Shown: piece by piece, positions 53,845 to 61,174 of the stretch
Layout of the letters: each line of letters opens with the position of its first letter
Numbering within the stretch: the stretch's first letter is position 1
Source of the DNA: Oscillospiraceae bacterium
Lineage (GTDB): Bacteria > Bacillota_A > Clostridia > Oscillospirales > Oscillospiraceae
Length of the DNA stretch: 64,000 nucleotides
Assembly (NCBI GenBank): GCA_017537045.1
Contig: JAFYLN010000149.1
Location: 13,171 to 77,170, forward strand
Direction of reading: 5' to 3'
The notes under the pieces: model-generated
Told to the model about the DNA's origin: nothing
What the model saw: only the letters and a program-made list of their open reading frames with translations
Database searches by the model: none
Program-made: the position numbers and the translations under genes

Positions 53845-54911
53845 TCACAAGCCTCCACTGCCAACTGCAGCAGTTCATCGATCAGCTGGCTATAGGGAAT
53901 GCCGCTGGCGGCAAAAAGCTTGGGGTACATGGAAATGGAAGTAAAGCCCGGCAGGGTGTTGATCTCGTTAAAGACGATGCGGTTGTCCGCATGGGTCACA
54001 AAGAAATCCACACGGCTCAGACCCTGACAGCCGATGGCACTGTAGACCTTAACCGCCAGTTCCCGAACTTCTTCTTCCACTTCCTCGCTGATGCGGGCGG
54101 GGATGTAGGCAGTGGAGGTGTCGGTGACGTACTTTGCTTCGTAATCATAAAATTCTGCGCCGGAGTCGATCTCACCGCAGATGGATGCGGCAGGATTGTC
54201 GTTACCCATGACCGCAACTTCGATCTCGCGGCCATCGATAAATTCTTCAACCAGAATCTTATTGTCATATACAGCGGCAGCAGCCAGCGCAGCAGACAGT
54301 GCCTCGCGGTTTGCAGCCTTGCTGACACCCACAGAAGAGCCGGTTCCGGCGGGCTTGACAAACATGGGATAGGTAAATTTCTTTTCCAGCACATCCATCA
54401 TCTGCTCCATTCGGTACTCCAGCTCGCCCTTACGCACCAGATGCCATGCAGCCTGCGGCACGCCGGCATGGTCGACAACCAGCTTTGTCAGAGTCTTGTC
54501 CATGGAAACAGCGGAAGCTGCAATGTGCGGACCCACATATGGAATGCCTGCCAACTGCAGCAAGCCTTGAACGGCACCGTCCTCGCAGTTTTCACCGTGC
54601 ATGACCGGGAACACCACATCAATACGCTCGCGCACCACGCAGTCGCCCTCAAAGCGCAGCAGCCCCTGCCCGCGAATGGGTGAAATGGCTGCCCGGCGAT
54701 TTTCCGGATTGTCCTGCCATGTACCGGCGGGCAGCTCGGAATAATCCTTACCACCGAAGAACAGCCAGTCGCCGTCCTTGGTAATACCCACAGGGAAAAC
54801 ATTATATTTTTCATGGTTAATGTTGTTCAGCACAGACTCGGCAGAGCGAAGAGATACCTCATGCTCCGGACTAATGCCGCCGAACAAAATACATACACTG
54901 AGTTTCTTCAC
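53841..54911 (-). CDS. ddl: D-alanine--D-alanine ligase
   Basis: Cytoplasmic ATP-grasp enzyme making D-Ala-D-Ala for MurF. The 356-residue product starts LSVCILFGGISPEHEVSLRSA, contains MHGENCEDGAVQGLL, PAGTGSSVGVSKA and the omega loop YDYEAKYVTD, whose EAKY tyrosine marks D-Ala-D-Ala rather than D-Ala-D-Lac ligases, and ends with NEINTLPGFT. This suggests a normal, vancomycin-sensitive precursor. Its neighbour DUF1934 overlaps it. Confidence 0.97.
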   Translation of the reverse strand: MKKLSVCILFGGISPEHEVSLRSAESVLNNINHEKYNVFPVGITKDGDWLFFGGKDYSELPAGTWQDNPENRRAAISPIRGQGLLRFEGDCVVRERIDVVFPVMHGENCEDGAVQGLLQLAGIPYVGPHIAASAVSMDKTLTKLVVDHAGVPQAAWHLVRKGELEYRMEQMMDVLEKKFTYPMFVKPAGTGSSVGVSKAANREALSAALAAAAVYDNKILVEEFIDGREIEVAVMGNDNPAASICGEIDSGAEFYDYEAKYVTDTSTAYIPARISEEVEEEVRELAVKVYSAIGCQGLSRVDFFVTHADNRIVFNEINTLPGFTSISMYPKLFAASGIPYSQLIDELLQLAVEACE

Positions 54912-54943
54912 GATAAATCCCTCATTTTCTAGAAATCACAATA

Positions 54944-54971
54944 TTGCAATCTATTGATTATTTGCTATAAT
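54944..54971 (+). promoter_or_regulatory. Promoter of the unrecognised 135-residue gene
   Basis: TTGCAA, 16-bp spacer, TGCTATAAT (extended -10), 31 bp before the ATG. Confidence 0.85.
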
Positions 54972-55001
54972 AGGATGCAACAACCCCCAAGGAGACACCC
55001 T

Positions 55002-55409
55002 ATGCAAATTGATTTGACAACCAAAGAATTCCGTCATCTTCTGGATCTGGTATACATCGGAAACTGGGTTCTGAATTCTACCCGAGGAGATGACCGGTTT
55101 GCGGCTTATGACGATTTGGAAAGCAAATTATTTGATCTTTGCCGCTATCATAAAATGGATATTCTGACAGAAGACTGGAACGGTATTCCGGTTCCCTCCA
55201 AGGCCTATGTGGAGGGCGGCATTCATGAAGCCATTGCCTACTATGAGGACAATATATTCTATGAGATTCTGGCAGAAGAATTGTCCAGGCGGGATATGGC
55301 TTATCCCGAAATCAATGAAGATAATTACGACGAGATCATCTGCCGGATGAACCGCTATATGAGTGAATTTCAGGCTTCCGGTGTCGATCATCTGGTTTTA
55401 GAAGATTGA
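55002..55409 (+). CDS. Unrecognised small acidic protein
   Basis: A 135-residue soluble protein I do not recognise. It is acidic and mostly helical by composition (LTTKEFRHLLDLVYIGNWVL, later EAIAYYEDNIFYEILAEEL), with no signal peptide, membrane helix, Cys motif or repeat. ATG at 55002 follows CAAGGAGACACCC; the in-frame start at 54954 lies within the promoter. It has its own strong promoter and terminator and is divergent from ddl, so it seems to be a real, independently expressed gene. Confidence 0.82.
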   Translation: MQIDLTTKEFRHLLDLVYIGNWVLNSTRGDDRFAAYDDLESKLFDLCRYHKMDILTEDWNGIPVPSKAYVEGGIHEAIAYYEDNIFYEILAEELSRRDMAYPEINEDNYDEIICRMNRYMSEFQASGVDHLVLED

Positions 55410-55414
55410 GTTTG

Positions 55415-55444
55415 AAAACGTGCCGCATAGCGGCACGTTTTTTA
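55415..55444. terminator. Bidirectional terminator between the 135-residue gene and murC
   Basis: AAAACGTGCCGC/GCGGCACGTTTT stem with ATA loop and T-rich tails on both strands. Confidence 0.92.
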
Positions 55445-55445
55445 T

Positions 55446-56804
55446 TCACTTCAGCAGCGCTTCACCGGCACGGTAGATATCACCTGCGCCGACGGTCAGG
55501 ATCAGATCACCGGGGCGGGCATTGGCCTGCAGCCATGCGGTAACCTCCGGAAGCGTTTCACAGAACACGCAGCCGGGAATCTTCTCGGCAAGGTCAGCAG
55601 AAGAGATCCCAACCGTATTACGCTCCCGGGCGGCATAAATCTCTGCCAGAATTACCTGATCGGGCTTTTGCAGCTCCCGGACAAAGTCATTAAACAGGGC
55701 GTGGGTTCGGGTATAGGTATGGGGCTGGAAGGCCACGATCACGCGTTTGTAATCCATGGTCTTGACTGCATCAAAGGTGGCAGCCAGTTCACCCGGATGG
55801 TGGGCATAGTCATCATAGACATCCGCACCATTAAATGTACCCTTATATTCCATGCGGCGGCCTGCGCCATGGAAGGTTGCAAGGCCACGGGCACACACAT
55901 CACCGGGAACACCCAGCATCCATGCCGTGCCGGCAGCTGCCAGTGCATTGATGGCATTATGCCGGCCGACCACGCCCAGATTCAGGTGGCAGTAGTATTC
56001 CCCGCCGCAGATCACATCATAACTGCGGTAATCATCGGTGATATTACGGACGTGGATGGTGTTATGCGCATCAAGGCCGAAAGTGGTATAGTTCAAGCCT
56101 TGCATGGCATCGACGGTATTGGCATCATCACCGTTGGCCAGAATGCCGTGGCTGGAAATTTCCGCGAACTTATGGAAGGACGCTTCAATCGCCTGCAGAT
56201 CCTTGAAATAGTCCAAATGGTCTTCTTCAATATTCAGGATAACAGCAAGCGTGGGGAAAAAATTCAGGAAAGAATCGCAATACTCACAGCTTTCCAGAAT
56301 GATGGTGTCGCCGCTGCCCACACGGTGGCCTGCATGCAGCAGGGGCAGATAACCACCGATCATAACGGTAGGATCACTTTCCGCTTCCATCATGATGTGG
56401 GTCACCATGGAGGTGGTGGTGGTTTTGCCATGGGTGCCGGAAATGCAGATGGCATTTTTATAGGACTTCATGATCTCGCCCCATGCCTGCGCACGCTCAA
56501 AAACCGGAATACCGGCAGCACGGGCAGCAGCGATCTCTGGATTGTCGTTATGCGCTGCGGCGGTGCGGATAATACAGTCAGCCCCCTGAATATTCTCAGC
56601 CCGGTGGCCAATCTTCACCTCGATGCCTTTGCTGATCAGTTCATCTGTAGAAACGGAAGCATTCATATCTGAGCCCGTAACCAGCATGCCCATACCCTTC
56701 AGCACCAGGCCAAGCGGACGCATGGAAACGCCGCCAATGCCAACCAGATGCACATGCTTTCCCGGAGTCAGATAATCTTCCATACGCTTGTTATGTTTAG
56801 CCAT
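55446..56804 (-). CDS. murC: UDP-N-acetylmuramate--L-alanine ligase MurC
   Basis: First amino-acid-adding Mur ligase. The 452-residue product has the N-terminal Rossmann segment HLVGIGGVSMRPLG, P-loop SGTHGKTTTT (about 108-117), EEDHLDYF and DDYAHHPGE typical of MurC. ATG at 56804 follows GGGAGATTTGATATAC; a longer in-frame extension has a worse SD. It is monocistronic, away from the dcw cluster, with its own promoter. With ddl nearby and murE/F in the cluster, only murD is missing from the window's stem-peptide ligases. Confidence 0.97.
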   Translation of the reverse strand: MAKHNKRMEDYLTPGKHVHLVGIGGVSMRPLGLVLKGMGMLVTGSDMNASVSTDELISKGIEVKIGHRAENIQGADCIIRTAAAHNDNPEIAAARAAGIPVFERAQAWGEIMKSYKNAICISGTHGKTTTTSMVTHIMMEAESDPTVMIGGYLPLLHAGHRVGSGDTIILESCEYCDSFLNFFPTLAVILNIEEDHLDYFKDLQAIEASFHKFAEISSHGILANGDDANTVDAMQGLNYTTFGLDAHNTIHVRNITDDYRSYDVICGGEYYCHLNLGVVGRHNAINALAAAGTAWMLGVPGDVCARGLATFHGAGRRMEYKGTFNGADVYDDYAHHPGELAATFDAVKTMDYKRVIVAFQPHTYTRTHALFNDFVRELQKPDQVILAEIYAARERNTVGISSADLAEKIPGCVFCETLPEVTAWLQANARPGDLILTVGAGDIYRAGEALLK

Positions 56805-56851
56805 GTATATCAAATCTCCCGATGTTGGTTTCATATTCCAATAACCTGTTT

Positions 56852-56880
56852 ATTATATAGCATTCTTAAGAATTTTACAA
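56852..56880 (-). promoter_or_regulatory. murC promoter
   Basis: TTGTAA, 17-bp spacer, TATAAT on the minus strand, about 45 bp before the ATG. Confidence 0.78.
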
Positions 56881-56976
56881 CTACAAAAGTATGGTTTTCT
56901 CCTCAAATTTCATCATTTTTCCCGTTTCTGCCCACGTCAAAAGGACATTTGTTCTCCTTTTCCCAATTTCTTCCAA

Positions 56977-57007
56977 AAAGAAGGCTCCCACTGCGGGAGC
57001 CTTCTTT
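56977..57007 (-). terminator. Terminator after lysW
   Basis: AAAGAAGGCTCCC/GGGAGCCTTCTTT stem with 5-nt loop, about 20 bp past the stop. Confidence 0.9.
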
Positions 57008-57027
57008 GGTTCATGAAGTTATTATGC

Positions 57028-58740
57028 TTACTTCTGCTTTGCACGGATGATGAGCAGGATCACATACATCATCACAAGGCAGATAGGCAGAACGATCAGT
57101 GCGCTCTGGATGAAACCGGCCAGCAGGAAGCCTACGAAGGAAATGCCTGCGGACAGCATCGCGTAGGGCAGCTGCGTATTAACGTGGTTGATGTGGTCAC
57201 ACTGGGCACCGGTGGAAGCCATAATGGTGGTGTCGGAGATGGGAGAGCAGTGGTCGCCGCAGACAGCACCGGCCAGACATGCGGAAACAGCAATGATCAT
57301 CAGCTCGCCGCTGGGGAATACGGAACAGACGATGGGCAGCAGCACACCGAAGGTACCCCAGGAGGTGCCGGTGGCGAAGGCCAGACCAATGGCGATCACA
57401 AATACGATCGCCGGCAGCAGGTTTGCCAGTGCACTGGCGGAGGTGCGGACAAACTCAGCAACAAAGATGGTTGCGCCCAGCTGAGCAGTGACACCGGACA
57501 GGGTCCATGCGAAGGTCAGGATCAGAATGGCGGGAACCATCTGCTTGAAGCCCTCGGAGAAGGATTCGGTGAACTGCTTGATGGTGATGACCTTGCGGGG
57601 GATGTAGAAGCAGAAGGTAACAATCAGCGCCACAAACGAGCCAAGAACCAGACCCATAGAAGAGTCACAGTCACCAAATGCACCGATAAAGTCCATATAG
57701 TAACTGGAATTAACATCAAAGAAACCGCCGGTATAAACCATGGTCAGGACACAGGAAACGATCAGTGCCACAATGGGCAGCACCAGATCCATGACGGTGC
57801 CGTTGGGGTTGCCTTCTTCACCTTCTGTATTTGCATAGGGGCGGGCTGCAGTGGTGTAGATGTCGCCGTTCATGGCGTTGGTTTCATGGAGCTTCATGGA
57901 TCCGAATTCGACCTTCATCAGGCTCATCATGATGACCATTGCCAGCGTCAGCAGTGCATAGAAGTTATAGGGGATGGAGCTGATGAACAGGCTCAGGCCC
58001 TGACCCTCGGGTGCAACGCTGGAAACAGCGGCTGCCCAGGAGGAGATAGGTGCGATGATGCAGACGGGAGCTGCGGTGGCATCGATGAGGAATGCCAGCT
58101 TGGCGCGGGAGATCTGGTGCTTGTCGGTGACAGGACGCATAACGGAGCCGACGGTGAGGCAGTTGAAGTAGTCATCAATAAAGATCAGCATACCCAGAAC
58201 TGCAGTGGAGATCAGGGCTCCAACGCGGGTCTTGATATGGGTTTCTGCCCAGCGGCCATAGGCAGCGGAGCCGCCGGCCTTGTTGACCAGACTGACCATC
58301 ATGCCCAGCACTACCAGAAAAATCAGAATACCTACGCTTCCGGAATCTGCCAGATTGCCGACCATCACATCGAAGGTGTTGGTGACCATACCCCAGAGGT
58401 TAAAATTGCTGTAGATCAGCGCACCGGACAGGATTCCGATGAACAGGGAGGAGTAAACCTCCTTGGTGATCAGCGCAAGGGCAATGGCAATGAGGGGAGG
58501 CAGCAATGACCAAGCTGTGGCATAAGTGGAAATGCTCTCACGCACAGTTTCCAATGCCTGCGCAATATTGCTTTCAAAATCCGGATCTGTGTTAACATTA
58601 GACTTATAGCTGTCCGTGTCCAGGTAGCCCAGTGCGGTATCGTAGTCGGTATAGTCTGCAGCACTGGCATTCAGTGCAAGGCCGATCAGCAGGGTCATTG
58701 CCAGGATCAGCAGCAGAATTGTTCTTGTCGTTCTCTTCAT
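57028..58740 (-). CDS. lysW: NhaC-family transporter, predicted lysine transporter LysW
   Basis: A 570-residue inner membrane transporter of the NhaC Na+/H+ antiporter superfamily, with an N-terminal signal-like helix (LLILAMTLLIGLAL), an exposed 45-residue segment, then about 11-12 helices with FIDDYFNCLTVGSVMRPV and GDHCSPISDTTIMAS, hallmarks of this group. A complete lysine riboswitch and terminator precede it, and comparative genomics has named such L-box-controlled NhaC proteins LysW, so Na+/lysine uptake is the best prediction. ATG at 58740 follows GAAAGGAAG. A frame open to 58983 would read through the terminator and aptamer and is rejected. Confidence 0.88.
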   Translation of the reverse strand: MKRTTRTILLLILAMTLLIGLALNASAADYTDYDTALGYLDTDSYKSNVNTDPDFESNIAQALETVRESISTYATAWSLLPPLIAIALALITKEVYSSLFIGILSGALIYSNFNLWGMVTNTFDVMVGNLADSGSVGILIFLVVLGMMVSLVNKAGGSAAYGRWAETHIKTRVGALISTAVLGMLIFIDDYFNCLTVGSVMRPVTDKHQISRAKLAFLIDATAAPVCIIAPISSWAAAVSSVAPEGQGLSLFISSIPYNFYALLTLAMVIMMSLMKVEFGSMKLHETNAMNGDIYTTAARPYANTEGEEGNPNGTVMDLVLPIVALIVSCVLTMVYTGGFFDVNSSYYMDFIGAFGDCDSSMGLVLGSFVALIVTFCFYIPRKVITIKQFTESFSEGFKQMVPAILILTFAWTLSGVTAQLGATIFVAEFVRTSASALANLLPAIVFVIAIGLAFATGTSWGTFGVLLPIVCSVFPSGELMIIAVSACLAGAVCGDHCSPISDTTIMASTGAQCDHINHVNTQLPYAMLSAGISFVGFLLAGFIQSALIVLPICLVMMYVILLIIRAKQK

Positions 58741-58763
58741 TTTCTTTTTCTTCCTTTCTTTTT

Positions 58764-58805
58764 CAAACAAAAAACCGTGAACTTGGAACATTCCAACATT
58801 CACGG
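58764..58805 (-). terminator. Riboswitch-controlled terminator in the lysW leader
   Basis: CCGTGAATGTTGGAA pairs with TTCCAAGTTCACGG, followed by TTTTTTG, 24 bp upstream of the lysW ATG and downstream of the aptamer: the expression platform. Confidence 0.9.
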
Positions 58806-58833
58806 CCGCAGGCAAAATCTGCCCAGAGACAAC

Positions 58834-59000
58834 GAATGATAGCGCTCCACTTTCGTGACAGTCCGACGGATTTTCTCCGGCGAACCAGCATTCTCTGCAG
58901 CGGGACCAGAAAACACTTCGGCGGTTTACCCTTTCTTTCCGGCCGGGATCCCGTCCCCTCTGGCCGAAAATACTGATGTGCACCGCACCTCTATCGATTC
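58834..59000 (-). promoter_or_regulatory. Lysine riboswitch (L-box) aptamer
   Basis: Contains the L-box core in order on the minus strand: GATAGAGGTGCG (58995 downward), AGTA, GCCGAAG (58916-58922), GGACTGTCA (58856-58864) and GGAGCGCTATC (58838-58848). P1 closes as GAATCGATAG with CTATCATTC (one bulged C). In Bacillus lysC the same core binds lysine and favours termination. Confidence 0.93.
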
Positions 59001-59020
59001 ACAATTTTTTAATTACAGCG

Positions 59021-59049
59021 AGTATAGCACCGCAGCCGTCTGCTGTCAA
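59021..59049 (-). promoter_or_regulatory. lysW leader promoter
   Basis: TTGACA, 17-bp spacer, TATACT, so transcription would start just before the aptamer. Between here and the 59162 terminator I see nothing else. Confidence 0.88.
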
Positions 59050-59161
59050 TACTTTTTTCACAATTTGTTTACAATCTCTGCCGCCATTTCCTGCCGGCTG
59101 TGACGTAAATATGGAGCTTCCCACCCGCGCCATCCTATGCTCTGGCAGCAGTACATGTGCA

Positions 59162-59191
59162 AAAGCCCGGATGCCGAAGCATCCGGGCTTT
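59162..59191 (-). terminator. Terminator of the flavoenzyme-aconitase X operon
   Basis: AAAGCCCGGATGC/GCATCCGGGCTTT stem with a TTCG tetraloop on the minus strand and TTTTGC tail. A family B element lies between it and the last gene. Confidence 0.88.
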
Positions 59192-59192
59192 C

Positions 59193-59430
59193 CAGACTGT
59201 CAAAAACTGTCATTGCGAGCCAGTCCTCAGACTGGCGTGGCAATCAGTTCTTCTGAAATAGTTGCAACTTAATCCTAAAATCATTAAAAAGCCAACATTT
59301 TTGGATGCGGATTCCCACGGTCGCTACGTGCAAATTATTGTGCGATTGCCGCTGGCAATCGACCCATTTTGATTCGCTGCGCTCTGCAACACCCTCGGAA
59401 TGACATTGGCTTTTTTGACACGCTCAAAAG
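59193..59430. repeat. Family B element cluster
   Basis: ACTGTCATTGCGAGCC to GGCGTGGCAATC unit followed by a longer unit bounded by AAAAAGCCAAC and CATTGGCTTTTTTGA. The long unit nearly matches 39587-39720. It separates the aconitase X gene from its terminator. Confidence 0.84.
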
Positions 59431-59433
59431 CAA

Positions 59434-59877
59434 TTACTCAACGCAGACTGTGCCGTCTTCATGAACGGTGATGGACATGCCATCCTGCACAAAGTCCAAA
59501 AATTCCTCGCCGAGACTGTCCACAACAGGCATGGACACACCCTCCAGCCAGACAGAAGCCAGAATAGAACCTGCTGCTGCCAAACTGTCAATGGGCTTAC
59601 TGAACAGCATGCATGCCGGCTGGCGCTCCATGGCGCAGGCGCAGTACAGCACCAGACCGCCGGTGGTGGAACCAATGGTCTGAGGCAGGCACAAAGCCTT
59701 GCCCAGCATCTGTTTGTTATACAGGTCTGGATTATTCTGATCGCCGCAGGTAGCCTTCTTATCACCGAACTGCAGGGCTTTCTGGAACGATGCCAGTGTA
59801 TTCAATCCGCCATGGCTGACCAGCGCGGGAGCGGTAGCAGTACCGGGAGCAACAACGCGTCCTTTGAACATTCTCAT
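59434..59877 (-). CDS. Aconitase X swivel (small) subunit
   Basis: A 147-residue protein equivalent to the AcnX swivel domain (DUF126). The diagnostic PQTIGSTTGGLVLYCACAM motif is present, with the active-site Ser in GST, and the following PIDSLAAAGSILA. In two-gene AcnX systems this subunit pairs with the large one to form a dehydratase active site. ATG at 59877 lies 6 bp past the large subunit stop with AAAGGAGCG upstream. Substrate not determined by sequence; see the large subunit. Confidence 0.9.
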   Translation of the reverse strand: MRMFKGRVVAPGTATAPALVSHGGLNTLASFQKALQFGDKKATCGDQNNPDLYNKQMLGKALCLPQTIGSTTGGLVLYCACAMERQPACMLFSKPIDSLAAAGSILASVWLEGVSMPVVDSLGEEFLDFVQDGMSITVHEDGTVCVE

Positions 59878-59883
59878 AATTCA

Positions 59884-61155
59884 TTACGCTCCTTTCGTGA
59901 TTCGCTGGAGGATCTGTGCCTCGGTGTAATAGCGTGCGGTGGTATAGGTACGCAGCTTATTGGAGCAGGTGATGACGGGCATCTTGCCTGCCAGAGGATT
60001 ATTCATATACATCAGCGGGCAGATATAACTGAGGATAACACCGGTTGCCTTCAGGCGGGCTGCATACTCGGTCTTTTCAAATTCTGCCTTAACGGCGGGT
60101 GCCGTGGTAAAGACGGTGGGAATCAGAACCTTGGTATTGCCTGCGGCTTTCAGACCCTCTTCCACGGCCACTGTCCAGTCCTTAAGCTGCTGCAGGCTCA
60201 TGTGGGGACAGCCAATGAAGCAGAGCTTGGGTTTCGCATCAGGATTCTTCCAGATAACAGGATAATTGTCCTGCACACGCTGCAGTTCCGCATCGTCTAT
60301 AACATAGACCTGTGCGCCGGGAGCCACCAGCGAGGCACCCAGCTCCTTGGCTTCGGGGGTCAGGTTTTCGATGTGATACAAGCCGACTGCGCCGTTGGAG
60401 GCGGTAGCTGCACCGAAATCCTTCAGGTAAGCGCAGTTTTCATCGTTCAGCTCGGTGCCCAGCCACGGCTCCATGCCGGTAATGAAGGGAACATCCTCCA
60501 TGACCTTCATACCGATGGCGGAGCCCAGCAGCTGTGCTTCGGGCTTTCTGGTGGTCTTGACCTGCACGATCCAGGTGGCTTTTCTTCCCTCGTCAGTCAG
60601 CAGACCGAAATGGGGCACGAAGCCGGCGATGGAGCCCATGATATCCATGATGCCGGAGTTGCGGTTGCAGCGGGCACCCAGAACGGAGTTGGCATAGACG
60701 ACGGCGGAGGATTCTGCCCAGCTGAGAACTTCGCCCTTCTTGGGCTTGTTTCCCACCTGATCCAGATAGCAGGCGCAGGTAAAGGCATCCTCATTCATGA
60801 GACCCAGCTCCGTCAGCTGCTTTTCGTAATCTTCCTGCTTGGAATACATGAAGTTGTTGAAAATGAAGTTCTGCAGGAAGTTAGCAGGAACGTTCTTGTC
60901 CAGAGGACGGGGGTCAACGGAAAACTTCTGGCCGGAAACAGCACCTGCATCAATGAGCTGCTGCATCAGGTCGAAGACGGGCTTCATCATTTTCAGGCCG
61001 AAAGAGGTAACGAGATGATTAAAATTAGAGGTAACAGGCACCATTTTGTCCGCGCCGAAGGTTTCACCGTACATGACCAGAGTCTTCATGACCTTGGCCA
61101 TAGTTTCGCCCTTGGAGCCGTTCAGGATCGCCTGCTGTTCGTCGGTTAAGTACAT
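59884..61155 (-). CDS. Aconitase X catalytic (large) subunit
   Basis: A 423-residue AcnX catalytic domain protein (DUF521). It begins with the family pattern LTDEQQAILNGSKGETMAKVMKT (in segments), has NSVLGARCNRNSGIMD for the Fe-S/substrate region, CFIGCPHMS and SNKLRTYTT near the C-terminus. Known AcnX enzymes dehydrate cis-3-hydroxy-L-proline (bacteria) or mevalonate-5-phosphate (archaea), often using one [2Fe-2S] or [4Fe-4S] cluster. GAGGAGGAAATAAA precedes the ATG, 19 bp after an Fe-S flavoenzyme, with which it probably shares a substrate. No proline racemase or pyrroline-carboxylate reductase is adjacent. Confidence 0.92.
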   Translation of the reverse strand: MYLTDEQQAILNGSKGETMAKVMKTLVMYGETFGADKMVPVTSNFNHLVTSFGLKMMKPVFDLMQQLIDAGAVSGQKFSVDPRPLDKNVPANFLQNFIFNNFMYSKQEDYEKQLTELGLMNEDAFTCACYLDQVGNKPKKGEVLSWAESSAVVYANSVLGARCNRNSGIMDIMGSIAGFVPHFGLLTDEGRKATWIVQVKTTRKPEAQLLGSAIGMKVMEDVPFITGMEPWLGTELNDENCAYLKDFGAATASNGAVGLYHIENLTPEAKELGASLVAPGAQVYVIDDAELQRVQDNYPVIWKNPDAKPKLCFIGCPHMSLQQLKDWTVAVEEGLKAAGNTKVLIPTVFTTAPAVKAEFEKTEYAARLKATGVILSYICPLMYMNNPLAGKMPVITCSNKLRTYTTARYYTEAQILQRITKGA

Positions 61156-61174
61156 TTTATTTCCTCCTCAGACA

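Noticed and set aside
51512..54911. Possible vancomycin resistance locus (VanW-family gene next to ddl)
   Set aside because: The ligase has the EAKY tyrosine of D-Ala-D-Ala enzymes, and no vanH, vanX, vanR or vanS is present.
57028..58983. 651-residue version of the NhaC-family protein
   Set aside because: The extra N-terminus translates the riboswitch aptamer and terminator; the ATG at 58740 has an SD and a signal-like helix.
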